Of a DNA stretch of 64,000 nt, positions 1 through 9,717 are shown in pieces. The translations under genes and the position numbers were made by a program. The stretch comes from Leptolyngbya boryana PCC 6306 (lineage in GTDB: Bacteria > Cyanobacteriota > Cyanobacteriia > Leptolyngbyales > Leptolyngbyaceae). The stretch spans positions 886,577 through 950,576 of the forward strand of contig NZ_KB731324.1 of the NCBI RefSeq assembly GCF_000353285.1, in the 5' to 3' direction. Positions within the stretch are counted from its first letter, which is position 1; each line of letters starts with the position of its first letter. The notes beneath the pieces are model-generated. The model searched no databases and was not told the origin of the DNA. It saw nothing but the letters and a program-made list of their open reading frames with translations.

Positions 1-1002
1 ATGTTCAGCCACATCGCGATCGCGGTGTCCTTGCGTGAGCAGCGTGAGAATCTCGACCTCTCGTTCCGACAAAATCGAGGGTGACACAATCGAAGTATAA
101 GGAACACTCAGAACAATCTGAAGCAGTTTTTGGTCAGAACTTAATTGGGTTTGAATGTCGCGATGTTTAGAAGTGGGAAAAATGCGATCGAAAGATGCCG
201 CTAACCATCGAACAGCATCTGGTTCAGCAATTTTTGCTGTGGGAACGGTTGCTTCGAGTGAAACTGCACTCTCACTGTAGATCAAGCGACCATAAGAGCA
301 GTCCACAGTGCTGAGAACTTCGGCTGCTTTGAGAAACCCATAGACAATCGACGGTGCTAAACTTCGCTCTGTCCCTACTAGCGTCAATCGTGCTGTTTTC
401 AACACAGTTACAAGTTGCTCAGACAGCATGAGTTCACTAGCTTGGTTAGTAGAAATCAACTGACTATGCTGTGTTTGCTGATACTGAATTGCAGTATCTA
501 AAGAAATGGTGACAATCGTGCAGAGCGTTTGTAAAACCTCCAAAAATTCGGGAGCTAGCACATGGCGGCTAAACATCGCGAGTACGCCAATCACGCGATC
601 GTGGGCAACTAACGGATAGCCTGCAAAGCCTTGAATTCGATTGTCGATTGCCCAGTCTCGATCGCCCACCCAAGACTCAGCAGGCAGATTGTTACTCAAA
701 AAAGCAATGCGATTTTGCGCGATTTTGCCAACTTTGTAAGCGCCGAGCGGAACTCTAGCAAATCTGCCATCCGTGCGAGTATGTAGCCCTGCGGATGCAA
801 CGAGTCGCAGCATCGCTTGATCAGTGTCGAGGAGCCACAATCGAGCCATTGCAAAGTCGAACCGATCAATTAATCCGGTGGTGACTGTTCGCGCAATTTC
901 TTCCGGAATCAGACAGCCTGAAAGCGTTTGAGCAATCTCATTGATCTGTTGCAAATCGAGCAGAATCCTTGCCGAATCAGCGATGCTTGGCAGTTGGGGC
1001 AT
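1..1002 (-). CDS. GAF domain / LuxR-type HTH transcriptional regulator (3' end outside window)
   Basis: Reading the minus strand from an ATG at 1002 gives 334 codons that stay open to the window edge, so the C-terminus is missing. Residues about 20-165 resemble a GAF sensor domain. A middle region of about 130 residues is unassigned. From about residue 310 the reading LSEREVEILTLLTQG is the start of a LuxR/NarL helix-turn-helix. The predicted role is a DNA-binding regulator sensing a small ligand or redox state. It starts 56 bp after the stop of the RND permease on the same strand, so it may be the last gene of that efflux operon and regulate it. The regulatory link is inference; the domain reading is good. 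Confidence 0.8.
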   Translation of the reverse strand, partial: MPQLPSIADSARILLDLQQINEIAQTLSGCLIPEEIARTVTTGLIDRFDFAMARLWLLDTDQAMLRLVASAGLHTRTDGRFARVPLGAYKVGKIAQNRIAFLSNNLPAESWVGDRDWAIDNRIQGFAGYPLVAHDRVIGVLAMFSRHVLAPEFLEVLQTLCTIVTISLDTAIQYQQTQHSQLISTNQASELMLSEQLVTVLKTARLTLVGTERSLAPSIVYGFLKAAEVLSTVDCSYGRLIYSESAVSLEATVPTAKIAEPDAVRWLAASFDRIFPTSKHRDIQTQLSSDQKLLQIVLSVPYTSIVSPSILSEREVEILTLLTQGHRDRDVAEH

Positions 1003-1058
1003 TAGAAATCTCGATCGAAGAATCTAGTGACTCGATTATACTGCCGGAAACTAATCTA

Positions 1059-4000
1059 CTAAGGTTCAGTCACACTCAAATCATTGGAATTTGCCATTGC
1101 ACCATGCTCGACAGGAATCACGATCGATTTCTGCCCGAAGCAATCTCTCAACAATCCCATCAATGCTGGCACGACCGTCGGAGTTAATATCGTTGAGAAT
1201 GCTAATCCTCCCGTCAGGACAATCCCCAACCCTTGATACAGTTCTGAGCCTTGTCCAGGTAAAACAGCAAGCGGCAACATTCCCAAAACACTGGTTCCTG
1301 CCGACATAAAGATTGCTCTCAATCGATCCTTCGTCGCACTTAAGAGTGAGAAATCGTAATCTTCTCCTTCCTGCTGAAGTTGCAAAGCATGATCGACAAG
1401 TAAAATCGCATTGTTCACGACAATTCCAGTCAAAATCACAAATCCCAACGCAGTAATCATATCCAATGGAACTGACATCCCTGGAATTTGATTGACTAAC
1501 ACTAAGCTCAATAACGCACCACTCATTCCCATCGGAATCGTCGCCATAATCACAACTGGATAGAGAAACGAGCGATATAAGGCGATCAGCAATAGATATG
1601 TAATCAGAATCGCAAATACAAAGGCAGAGGATAATTGCGAAACGGTTCTGGCGAGTTGATCCGCCGTTCCAGCGAGTTCAATGCGATAGCTTGCAGGCAA
1701 GTTTGCGCGGGCTGGAGCTAATATCTCACGATTGACTTGATCGACGATGGCTCCTAAGGATGCCGTGTCATTAAGAGATGCTGTGAGCGTAATCGATCGC
1801 TCTAAATCCGTGTGATTAATCACATCGGCTCCGGTAGTTTCTCTGACTTCCGCTACATCACTCAACTGAATCTGTCTCCCTCGTGCAAACAGGGGCAATT
1901 CTCGTAGCTGTTGAGACGTTTGTACGAACGCATTTTGCAGTTCAACGGTGACATCGAGTTCTTTTTTCCCATCGACAAACTTAGAAGCTAGTCTTCCTCC
2001 TAAAGCCGTCTCGACCATTGAGCCAACTTCAGATTCGGAGAGTCCAACTTCTGCAAGCCTTTCGCGATTGGGCACGACTTGTAATTCGCCTGCACCGAGC
2101 ACAAAGTTCGATCGCACATTCCGAATGCCATTCAACCCGCGCAACTTACCGGAAATTTCTCGATCGAGTTGCCCCAATTGATTCAAATCTGTTCCAACAA
2201 TGTCCACCTCGAATTCTTTGCCCGGATCACGGAAGATGGATGGACGCACCGGAACCATGAATCGATAACCCGCGAAGTTATTACTCGCAGCGCGGAATCG
2301 GTTAACCATTTCTGCAAGTCCGCGCGTTGTCGCGTATTCAGGCTTGAGAATGGCTGAAATTGCTCTCAATCCTCCAGGTCGATCGATAAACATCACGCGA
2401 TCGACCTCCGGTTGCGATCGCACAAAGGCTCGAACTGGCTCAGATTGCTTGATAGCTTCTGTAACACTGGTTCCGGGTAGCGGTTCGACTCGCCACTGAA
2501 TCGTATTGCGATTTCCTTCAGGCAGATAATCCGCTGGAGGAAGCAGCAAGAAGCTCGCTACGAGCAATGACACCGGAATTGCTAGAACCATCAAGCGTCG
2601 TCCCATTCTTCGCCGCCCGATTGACCAGCGCACCGTTCTGACTAAAAAGCGTTCTAACTTTCCTTGAACGTGGCGAAATACAGTAGAAGTTTGCGCAATC
2701 GATCGCTCAAACCAATTGCCACCCCGATATTCTCCACCTTCAAACATCTGCACCGCTTCTGACTCTTTCAGAAACAATCCCGACAGCATCGGAACTAAAG
2801 TAATAGCTGCAAACAATGAGAATAGGGCAGAACAAGACATGGTAATTGCCATATCTGCATAAAGTTGTCCTGCTTCCCCTGTGACCATCAGCAATGGAAT
2901 GAAGACGACAACATTCGTGAGCGTCGAGCCGAGCATCGCCCCCCAAACTTCTTGAGTTCCGTCGATCGCTGCTCGAAAGGCATTTTTTCCACGCTGCATG
3001 TGGGTAAATACATTTTCGATCACCACGATCGAGTTATCTACGACCATGCCCGTTGAGAATGCAATCCCAGCAAGGCTGATAATATTCAGCGATCGACCCA
3101 ACCCCGACAGAACAATGAAAATCATCACTGAACTAATCGGAATCGTAATTGCAATCACAGCAACCGTTCGCATCGATCCTAAGAACAAGAGCAAGACGAT
3201 TGTTGCAAGTAACGCTCCAGCGATCAGGTTTTCCTGCACGAACTTCACAGATTGACCAACATATTCGTTTTCGTCATAGTTAAAGACGAACTGAATTCCT
3301 TCTTTCTGCTCATTGAACTGAGCTTGCAGTTCAGCGATCGCTTCACGAACCCCTTTGGAAATCTCAGGGACATTTGCTCCAACCTGGCGAATAATGCCAA
3401 CTGCGACTGCGGGCTTATCATTAAACAGAAAAGCACCATCGCGAAGCTTGCGCCCCATTTCTACCTTTGCCACATCGCGAATATAGACGGTTCCTGCCGC
3501 ATCTCGCCGCACCACAAAGCCTGCAATCTGTTCAATATCTTGCGATCGACTAATCGTTCTGACACGATATTCTCGTCGCCCTAGCTCCAGAGGACCGCCT
3601 CGAATATCGCGATTGTTTTCCCGCAGCACACGCACAACATCACCGATCGTTAAATTGCGATCGGCTAATGCCTTGGGATCAACTCGAACTTCAACTTCTC
3701 GCTGCCGTCCGCCAGGAACAATAAACTGCCCAACGCCTTGAACTCGCCGCAATCGAGGTAAAACAATTTCTTCTGCTAAGTCCCGATAGTGATCAGGATT
3801 TGGCTCAAATCCAGGCTTTGTATCAAAGGGAATCCACATCATCGGAGAACTATTGCCCCCGACCAATTCCACATTCGACTCCGATGCTTCCGGTGGCAGA
3901 CTCGAAACCTGCTGCAATCGATTGATCACATCGACCAATCGACGTTCAACATCGGTTCCTTCCTGAAATTCCAGCGTGATCGAACTCGCGCCAGCACGCG

Positions 4001-4250
4001 AAGCACTACTAATCTCTTTCACGCCCAGAACTTCTTCCATCTGTTCTTCGATCGGGCGAGTAATCAAATCTTCAACTTCTGTCGGAGCCGCACCTGGATA
4101 AGCTGTGCGAATTGTAATCTCAGGTCGATCGCCCCCTGGCTGCAATTCAAGCGGCAGTCGAAACAAAGAAAATACGCCAAAAATGGCAAGTAGACAGAAG
4201 AAAACAAACGTTCCGTGTCTCCAGCGAACCGCAGTTTCAATCAATTTCAT
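1059..4250 (-). CDS. RND-family efflux permease (AcrB/MexF-like, HAE1 type)
   Basis: This 1063-residue protein has the normal RND length and layout: an N-terminal helix ending in FRLPLELQPGGDRPEI, a first periplasmic porter domain, helices 2-6 with the conserved GMVVDNSIVVIENV helix near residue 400 (proton-relay Asp), a second periplasmic domain, and a C-terminal helix bundle with LGFVILTGIVVNNAILLVD. It should be the inner-membrane proton/drug antiporter of a tripartite pump. Its start overlaps the adaptor stop by 4 nt (ATGA), so the two are translationally coupled. No outer-membrane TolC partner is visible here. The substrate cannot be told from sequence. Confidence 0.93.
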   Translation of the reverse strand: MKLIETAVRWRHGTFVFFCLLAIFGVFSLFRLPLELQPGGDRPEITIRTAYPGAAPTEVEDLITRPIEEQMEEVLGVKEISSASRAGASSITLEFQEGTDVERRLVDVINRLQQVSSLPPEASESNVELVGGNSSPMMWIPFDTKPGFEPNPDHYRDLAEEIVLPRLRRVQGVGQFIVPGGRQREVEVRVDPKALADRNLTIGDVVRVLRENNRDIRGGPLELGRREYRVRTISRSQDIEQIAGFVVRRDAAGTVYIRDVAKVEMGRKLRDGAFLFNDKPAVAVGIIRQVGANVPEISKGVREAIAELQAQFNEQKEGIQFVFNYDENEYVGQSVKFVQENLIAGALLATIVLLLFLGSMRTVAVIAITIPISSVMIFIVLSGLGRSLNIISLAGIAFSTGMVVDNSIVVIENVFTHMQRGKNAFRAAIDGTQEVWGAMLGSTLTNVVVFIPLLMVTGEAGQLYADMAITMSCSALFSLFAAITLVPMLSGLFLKESEAVQMFEGGEYRGGNWFERSIAQTSTVFRHVQGKLERFLVRTVRWSIGRRRMGRRLMVLAIPVSLLVASFLLLPPADYLPEGNRNTIQWRVEPLPGTSVTEAIKQSEPVRAFVRSQPEVDRVMFIDRPGGLRAISAILKPEYATTRGLAEMVNRFRAASNNFAGYRFMVPVRPSIFRDPGKEFEVDIVGTDLNQLGQLDREISGKLRGLNGIRNVRSNFVLGAGELQVVPNRERLAEVGLSESEVGSMVETALGGRLASKFVDGKKELDVTVELQNAFVQTSQQLRELPLFARGRQIQLSDVAEVRETTGADVINHTDLERSITLTASLNDTASLGAIVDQVNREILAPARANLPASYRIELAGTADQLARTVSQLSSAFVFAILITYLLLIALYRSFLYPVVIMATIPMGMSGALLSLVLVNQIPGMSVPLDMITALGFVILTGIVVNNAILLVDHALQLQQEGEDYDFSLLSATKDRLRAIFMSAGTSVLGMLPLAVLPGQGSELYQGLGIVLTGGLAFSTILTPTVVPALMGLLRDCFGQKSIVIPVEHGAMANSNDLSVTEP

Positions 4251-5587
4251 GATGGGTCTCCGACAATTTTGACGGGTGCACCTTCATTCAATCCATCTCC
4301 GCCTCGCAGGACGATCTCTTGTCCCGATCGCAGTTCTGAGCTAAAGATCGCGACTTGTTTGCCCATATCTGTGACAAGTTCAACCGGGATCGGTTTTGCT
4401 TTGCCATCTGCGATCGTAAAAACAAACCATTCATTTCGCCGCCGCGTCAAAACATCCCGTGAGACGACAAAGCTTTCTCGATTCGTCGGTAATGTCAAAG
4501 CACCCGAAATCGCCATCCCAGGCAACATTCCTTGTGGTGGATTGATCTGAACCCTCACGCGTTGCCGCCGAGACGTTGTATCCGCAGAAGGCACAACGGC
4601 TGTAATGGTTGCTTGCTGTTTCCACTGCGGCAAAGCTCTAGCAGTTAACGCGATCGACATCCCCGGCGTCACTCTCCCGCTCAAATCCTCCGGCAATTCC
4701 AAGAACACATCAACTTGATTCCCGGAAACAAGGGTAACAATCTGCCCCGAACTTTGAACTAAATCGCCTCGGCTCACATGCCGGGTTTGGACAATTCCCG
4801 ATTCGGTTGCGACGATCTGAGTTCGTCTCTGAGCCAGTTGAGCCTGATTGACCGTCGCGATCGCTGCTGCGACAGTTGCTTTTTGTGCGTCAATCTCTTC
4901 TCGAATTGGACCTGCTTTTGCTTCTGCTAAGCTTGCTTCTGCTGCGAGTCGTGCTTCGGTCGCTTGATCGACGTTCGATCGCGCTTCGACTAACAATCGC
5001 TGCGAAATGGCGCCTTCTTTGACGAGTCCAGACGTTCGCTTGAAGTTATCCTGAGCTTCCTGTTCTCGTGCTTTTGCTGCATTCACCGTTGCCTGTCGCT
5101 GCGCGATGATCTCGGGTCGCGTTCCGACTTGCAAGCGAGCTAAATTGCTGCGTTGTTGAGCGAGTGCTGCTTGGGCTTGAGCAATCCCTAACTGTTGATC
5201 GGAATCATCGAGAATTGCGATCGCCATCCCTGCTGTAACGCGATCTCCAGGCTGGACTAAAATCTCCTCCACAATCCCGCTGGTCTGCGCCCGAATCGTC
5301 GATTGCTGACTGGCTTCAACCTGTCCTAGAAGTTGTACCGTTCGGGTTGGAGTTCCCGTTGCCAGTTTCGTCGTTTCAACCGCTCTGGGGGGTTGTCCTT
5401 GCGGTTGAGCTACGGCAGGTCTTTCTCCTACCGGACTGAACATTCGCCAAACCCCAAACCCACCTACAGCGACTAGCCCAGTGCAAAGCAACCAGATCCA
5501 AGGTCTGCGATTTGGGGTGGTCGGTTGAGCATCGAATGTTTCAGGAGGATCGATCGAGGGCTGATGTTGAGAGTCGAGGGATTCCAT
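4247..5587 (-). CDS. RND efflux periplasmic adaptor (membrane fusion protein, HlyD/AcrA type)
   Basis: This 446-residue protein has an N-terminal membrane anchor (about 30-50), a split lipoyl domain with a typical beginning (VQLLGQVEASQQSTIRAQTS), a long alanine/glutamine-rich alpha-helical hairpin (about 130-240) of the kind that reaches TolC, and beta-barrel and membrane-proximal domains at the C-terminus. It should bridge the permease at 1059-4250 to an outer-membrane channel. It is the first gene of the minus-strand operon. The ATG at 5587 is the only start compatible with the anchor, but no good Shine-Dalgarno sequence precedes it. Confidence 0.92.
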   Translation of the reverse strand: MESLDSQHQPSIDPPETFDAQPTTPNRRPWIWLLCTGLVAVGGFGVWRMFSPVGERPAVAQPQGQPPRAVETTKLATGTPTRTVQLLGQVEASQQSTIRAQTSGIVEEILVQPGDRVTAGMAIAILDDSDQQLGIAQAQAALAQQRSNLARLQVGTRPEIIAQRQATVNAAKAREQEAQDNFKRTSGLVKEGAISQRLLVEARSNVDQATEARLAAEASLAEAKAGPIREEIDAQKATVAAAIATVNQAQLAQRRTQIVATESGIVQTRHVSRGDLVQSSGQIVTLVSGNQVDVFLELPEDLSGRVTPGMSIALTARALPQWKQQATITAVVPSADTTSRRQRVRVQINPPQGMLPGMAISGALTLPTNRESFVVSRDVLTRRRNEWFVFTIADGKAKPIPVELVTDMGKQVAIFSSELRSGQEIVLRGGDGLNEGAPVKIVGDPS

Positions 5588-5837
5588 AGTTCAATGACGC
5601 GAAAGAGCAAAGCGGTCAAAGAGTACGCGAGACAAGCGAATGGACGATCGTCGAGGACTCGAAGCTAAATTTTTACGAATTTTTAATAATCATTGAGGAT
5701 TCTAACCGATCGATATCGAATTTGGAAGGAAAAGTTATGCCGTAAAAAAGCCTTAGAATTTCTCTTCTAAGGCTTTTTCCAGATAATTTAGAATTCAGAC
5801 GAAATACGAGTCGTGGGTCAACCTTCCGCCCCCACTT
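5588..5837. other. Intergenic region between efflux operon and cysH
   Basis: These 250 bp separate two minus-strand genes. They contain the cysH terminator hairpin (5744-5778) and should hold the promoter of the efflux operon in the A/T-rich part at about 5640-5740. I could not pick a convincing -35/-10 pair or an operator for the GAF/LuxR regulator. Confidence 0.5.
5744..5778 (-). terminator. Rho-independent terminator after cysH (symmetrical)
   Basis: A nine-pair stem (GCCTTAGAA with TTCTAAGGC, 5750-5773) and a 6-nt loop are flanked by six A on one side and five T on the other, so it can act on either strand. It lies about 60 nt past the cysH stop and ahead of the efflux operon, so it is assigned to cysH. 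Confidence 0.85.
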
Positions 5838-6581
5838 CTACGATTCCGTTGGATTCACAGCATGTAATCCACATTCCTTCTTCGTCGCATCTTCCCACCA
5901 CCATCGACCTTCACGCTCATGCTGATTGGGTAGCACTGCTTTCGTACAAGGCTCACAGCCAATGCTGATAAAGCCCCGCTCATGCAGAGGATTGTAGGGA
6001 ACTTCATACGCCCGAATGTAGGTCCACACTTGAGCAGACGACCAATTCGAGAGCGGATTGAATTTGATTAACTCACGATCGCCAGAAGAAAACGCACCAT
6101 CGACTTGCACGATCGGCACATCGGAACGAGTCGAAGGGCTTTGATCTTTGCGCTGTCCCGTAATCCAAGCATCTAAAGTAGACAGCTTGCGGCGCAGGGG
6201 CGCGACTTTGCGAATTCCGCAGCATTCTTTGTGCCCATCTTCGTAGAAGCTGAACAGCCCTTTCTCTTTGACAAAAGCTTCGAGTTGTGCCGCATCGGGA
6301 GAGAGAATGTCGATCGCAATTCCGTAGTGTTTTCTGACTTTCTCAATAAACTGGTAAGTCTCGGAATGCAGCCGCCCTGTATCCAAACTAAAAACCTGAA
6401 TGTCCTTTTTCAAGCGATGTGCAATGTCAATGAGTACAACATCTTCTGCACCGCTAAATGAAATTGCAATGTTGTCATATAAGCTCAGTGCCTTTGCCAC
6501 AATTTTCTGAGGACTGAGGCTCGATAATTCCTCATTTAAGCTAGGAATATCTAGAGCAGGTTGCGCGGTACTTTGCGCCAT
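5838..6581 (-). CDS. cysH: Thioredoxin-dependent sulfonucleotide (APS/PAPS) reductase with Fe-S cysteines
   Basis: This 247-residue enzyme reduces activated sulfate to sulfite in assimilation. The sequence shows the PP-loop start ([10 protein letters not shown], 41-50), [11 protein letters not shown], and the C-terminal catalytic KKECGLH (Cys237). It also has both cysteine pairs that hold a [4Fe-4S] cluster in APS reductases: Cys120-Cys121 and Cys209/Cys212 (GCEPC). PAPS reductases of the E. coli kind lack these, so APS is the more likely substrate even though the family is often labelled PAPS reductase. The ATG at 6581 is chosen over 6614 because GGAG lies 9 nt upstream of it. Confidence 0.93.
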   Translation of the reverse strand: MAQSTAQPALDIPSLNEELSSLSPQKIVAKALSLYDNIAISFSGAEDVVLIDIAHRLKKDIQVFSLDTGRLHSETYQFIEKVRKHYGIAIDILSPDAAQLEAFVKEKGLFSFYEDGHKECCGIRKVAPLRRKLSTLDAWITGQRKDQSPSTRSDVPIVQVDGAFSSGDRELIKFNPLSNWSSAQVWTYIRAYEVPYNPLHERGFISIGCEPCTKAVLPNQHEREGRWWWEDATKKECGLHAVNPTES

Positions 6582-6676
6582 GATTGTGTTCTCCGGATCT
6601 TCGTCAGCATCCATTATCTAACTTCAGGGGACGGATTGTGTTGAGTTAAACTAGAGCATCTTGGTGGAGTTGAAAA

Positions 6677-7270
6677 ATGACACAAGCGAAATCGAGATTT
6701 CGCAAGATCGAGGATTATCTGGCGTATGACGATGGAACAGACATCCCTTACGAATTGGTTGACGGGGTGTTAGTCGAAATGGGCGTGGAAAATCCTGGGA
6801 ATATTGCGATCGCAATTTTTTTGATCTCTGTCCTCCTCCAACTTTCAGTTCCTCACTATCTCATTCATCGCGGAACTGAAATCGTAGTTCCGAGTCAAAG
6901 TGTGACCAGTCGATATCCCGATTTGATTGTCTTGACGGAAGCATGTTGGTCGGCACTTTCTGGAGCGAAGCGATCACTCATCACACCAGAGATGCCTGCT
7001 CCTGCTTTAGTAATCGAAGTCGTTTCGCCCGGTGAGCCAGGAGAGAAAAACTACGACAGAGACTACATCGATAAGCGGAAAGAATACGCAGCGCGAGGCA
7101 TTCCAGAGTATTGGCTGATCGATCCGTCTCGAAATGTCGTCATTGTTTTGCATTTGAGCGGACAACTCTATCAAGAAATTGGACGTTTTCAGGGTCAAGA
7201 TCAGATTGTTTCTCCTACATTTCCAGGGCTAACTCTAATCGCAGAACAAATTTTGCAAGCAGGTGTTTAG
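6677..7270 (+). CDS. Uma2 family (PD-(D/E)XK nuclease-like) protein
   Basis: This 197-residue protein has the Uma2/DUF820 pattern: a starting LVDGVLVEMG block, RYPDLIVL, LVIEVVSP and the KRKEYAARGIPEYWLIDP block. The Asp, the Glu of IEV and the Lys of the last block are the presumed PD-(D/E)XK metal site. Uma2 genes are abundant in cyanobacteria and their role is not established; fold similarity suggests a nuclease or a remnant of a mobile element. It is clearly different from the two close Uma2 paralogues at 24145 and 33495. It ends tail-to-tail with cobU, sharing 4 nt. Confidence 0.88.
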   Translation: MTQAKSRFRKIEDYLAYDDGTDIPYELVDGVLVEMGVENPGNIAIAIFLISVLLQLSVPHYLIHRGTEIVVPSQSVTSRYPDLIVLTEACWSALSGAKRSLITPEMPAPALVIEVVSPGEPGEKNYDRDYIDKRKEYAARGIPEYWLIDPSRNVVIVLHLSGQLYQEIGRFQGQDQIVSPTFPGLTLIAEQILQAGV

Positions 7271-7797
7271 CTCAAAGGCATCCCAAGCTGACTCAAATTC
7301 AAAACATGTCCTCCTACGACTAAATAAACGGTATCCGCGATCGCGCCTAACCGCCGCGTTAAATTTCCCAAGCGATCGCGAAACACTCTTCCTATCGGAT
7401 AAGCCGGAACTACACCCCAGCCTGTTTCTTCTGCCACAAAAATGAGCAAGCTTTCTGTTTGTTCAAAACTCTGAAACAGATCGGCAACTGTCTTCTCCCA
7501 TTCCGTTTCAGACTGGTCTAAAAGATTCGCCAACCAAGTTCCTAGCGAATCAATCAATAGACAATTCGATGAATTCGCGATCGCATCACTTAGCTCGACT
7601 GGAACAGATTGAGTCTGCCATTCCAAAGGACGACGTGATCGATGTAACTCAATCCGCGCCTGCCATTCTGGATCGTCAGAATTTTCTTGAGCTGTTGCAA
7701 TATAAATAACAGATTGACCGGAATCCGTTGCCAGTTTTTCTGCCCATTCACTTTTGCCCGATCGCGCTGCCCCTGTCACCAAAATCACTTGTGCCAT
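7267..7797 (-). CDS. cobU: Adenosylcobinamide kinase / adenosylcobinamide-phosphate guanylyltransferase
   Basis: This 176-residue bifunctional enzyme phosphorylates adenosylcobinamide and then transfers GMP to it in the nucleotide-loop step of cobalamin (or pseudocobalamin) synthesis. The sequence shows an N-terminal P-loop (GAARSGKSEW, 9-18), IELHRSRRPLEWQT containing the His that forms the GMP adduct in CobU, and the C-terminal EETGWGVVPAYPIGRVFRD and LGAIADTVYLVVGG blocks. The length is normal. No other cobalamin gene is nearby. It is divergent from the hypothetical gene at 7877, with 79 bp between them. Confidence 0.95.
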   Translation of the reverse strand: MAQVILVTGAARSGKSEWAEKLATDSGQSVIYIATAQENSDDPEWQARIELHRSRRPLEWQTQSVPVELSDAIANSSNCLLIDSLGTWLANLLDQSETEWEKTVADLFQSFEQTESLLIFVAEETGWGVVPAYPIGRVFRDRLGNLTRRLGAIADTVYLVVGGHVLNLSQLGMPLS

Positions 7798-7876
7798 AAA
7801 TTTTTCAGATAAAATCTTTGCTGAATCTGAATTCCCCGCTACAATTAGCCTTACTTCAACCTAAGACAGAGCAGCA

Positions 7877-8599
7877 ATGAAGAAAGATCTGCGGCGAATT
7901 GAAGACACCTTACTTCAACTCAATAAACGAGTCCCTACGCTCGACACTGCTCCGACCCCAGAACCTGAACCTCTGCCAAAACCAGTCTCATTTGATCTTC
8001 ACACAAAGCCGCCTAAAGTCGTTGAACCTGAAATCGCTGCACCTCCGAGTGTTAAACCCGCGCCAAGTTCAGACCCCAAGCCGCTCAATCTACCTAAACT
8101 CAAAGCACCTAATTTTTCCAGCCATCGCAACGCCGCAAATCCTGCTTTGGCATCCAGCCTGCTCGCTGAAATGCAAGTGATCACAGAAAGCTGGCACACT
8201 GAACTGAACCAGATTTTACGCCAAATCCAGGATCTCTATTTAGAAGGACCCATTGTCGATGGCTGGCTCGAATCCCACACAGGTGAACCCCTCGGTGATC
8301 TTTCCACTCTTCGTCACGCCGAAGTCGATCGCTTAATGAGCTACATCGAAGAAATCTGCGCCACCCCAATTCCAGGGACAAAAGACGCGCCCAAAGCCGG
8401 ATATCGTCTCTGTGGCATTAATGCCGACGGTCAGCGCTGGTCATATCCCTGCCCGACAGAACAAATTCCCAGCCTCAGCCTTGCGATCGCCCGATATCAC
8501 AAACTTCGCCAGCTGCTCGATCGCAAACAAACCTTAGAAAATCGTCTCACGGGACTAGCTGAAACGCTCGTAATCATGCACGGACAGATGCAAGATTAG
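7877..8599 (+). CDS. Conserved cyanobacterial protein of unknown function
   Basis: I do not recognise a family. The 240-residue product has a basic start (MKKDLRRIEDTLLQLNKRV), a Pro-rich linker with repeated PEP/PKP (25-85), and a folded, mostly helical C-terminal half (about 95-240) including ITESWHTELNQILRQIQDLY and GYRLCGINADGQRWSYPCP. There is no signal peptide or membrane segment. It precedes the glycosyltransferase at 8644 by 44 bp on the same strand. Confidence 0.75.
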   Translation: MKKDLRRIEDTLLQLNKRVPTLDTAPTPEPEPLPKPVSFDLHTKPPKVVEPEIAAPPSVKPAPSSDPKPLNLPKLKAPNFSSHRNAANPALASSLLAEMQVITESWHTELNQILRQIQDLYLEGPIVDGWLESHTGEPLGDLSTLRHAEVDRLMSYIEEICATPIPGTKDAPKAGYRLCGINADGQRWSYPCPTEQIPSLSLAIARYHKLRQLLDRKQTLENRLTGLAETLVIMHGQMQD

Positions 8600-8605
8600 G
8601 CGTTT

Positions 8606-8638
8606 CGGGCACTCTAAAGCTTGACTTGATTCAAGCCT
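8606..8638 (+). promoter_or_regulatory. Leader element CGGGCACTCTAAAG followed by a small hairpin
   Basis: The 14-mer at 8606-8619 recurs exactly at 14810-14823, also just upstream of a plus-strand gene. Here it runs into a short stem (GCTTGA with TCAAGC). The function is unknown. Confidence 0.35.
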
Positions 8639-8643
8639 GAGGT

Positions 8644-9588
8644 ATGGTTGTGCCCACACTCCCCATTTCCGCCATCATTTGCACCCACAATCGCGATCGC
8701 TATCTCGGTTTAGCGATCGATAGCCTGCTTGCCCAGGATTTCGCAGACTTTGAAATCATCGTCGTCGATAACGCCTCCACCGATAGCACTCGTCAAGTCG
8801 TCGAAGCTCGATTAAAGAACCCGAAAATTCGCTACATTCATGAACCTGAAATCGGCTTATCCGTCGCCCGCAACACAGGTGCAAGAATTGCCCACGGCGA
8901 GATTTTGGCTTACTTAGATGACGATGCGATCGCCTCTCCGCACTGGCTCACCACCCTTTATAACGCCTACCTTCATAATCCAAACCTCGCGATCGCGGGT
9001 GGCAAAGTCACTTTAATCTGGACAGATGACATGACGGCTCCAGACTGGCTCTCGGATGGACTTGCCGGAAATTTAGGGGCATATGATTTAGGAGATTCGG
9101 TCGTTAACATCGATCGCCCCGGACTGACCCCACGCGGCTTGAACTACTCCATCCGGAAAACCTTTCTCAATCAGATTGGCGGCTTCGATCCGAATCTAGG
9201 ACGAGTTGGTAAAAATCTTCTTTCTAATGAAGAACTTCACATGACCAATCGCGCCCTGCAAATGGGCTGGGAAGTTGCCTATATTCCGGCTGCTCATGTT
9301 GCGCATCATGTCGCTCCGGAGCGTGTCAAACGGCGGTGGTTTCTGAATCGCGGTTGGTGGCAAGGCATTAGCGAATGTTATCGCGAACAAATTGCAGGCG
9401 AAGCTGGAATCGGTCAATTTCGTCGTGGGGGAGAACGCTTAATTCGTGGATTGTACAAGTCCGTCAAATTTGCGACGAACCCAACTCAGCGGTTTGAAAA
9501 TCTTGTTTACAGTTACGGTCAAATTGGCTATTTAATCAAAGCCTTGCAAGGACTTGTCTTTTCTTCTAGATCTGTAAAGCGATCGTAA
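8644..9588 (+). CDS. Family 2 glycosyltransferase
   Basis: This 314-residue GT-A enzyme opens with the GT2 nucleotide-binding pattern (IICTHNRDRYLGLAIDSLL, 11-29; VVDNASTDST), has a metal-binding DDD at 92-94 (LAYLDDDAIASP), and an acceptor-side block around GVG/NLLSNEELHM with His-rich HVAHHVAPERV. It should add a sugar from a nucleotide sugar to a lipid- or polysaccharide-linked acceptor at the inner face of the membrane. The pattern resembles cyanobacterial hormogonium-polysaccharide glycosyltransferases, but no hps genes are adjacent, so that is a weak suggestion. The ATG at 8644 lies directly after GAGGT, too close for ideal pairing. Confidence 0.88.
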   Translation: MVVPTLPISAIICTHNRDRYLGLAIDSLLAQDFADFEIIVVDNASTDSTRQVVEARLKNPKIRYIHEPEIGLSVARNTGARIAHGEILAYLDDDAIASPHWLTTLYNAYLHNPNLAIAGGKVTLIWTDDMTAPDWLSDGLAGNLGAYDLGDSVVNIDRPGLTPRGLNYSIRKTFLNQIGGFDPNLGRVGKNLLSNEELHMTNRALQMGWEVAYIPAAHVAHHVAPERVKRRWFLNRGWWQGISECYREQIAGEAGIGQFRRGGERLIRGLYKSVKFATNPTQRFENLVYSYGQIGYLIKALQGLVFSSRSVKRS

Positions 9589-9717
9589 AACTTATCCGTA
9601 TAGCACTGACAGCAGTGTTTTCATTCGGCAAGAATATTACGTAGATTCCACATCTGTAAAAATCCTGATCGTAAGAATGTGGATCAGGACGTACCCTTTC
9701 TCGTCACAGCTTTAGAA

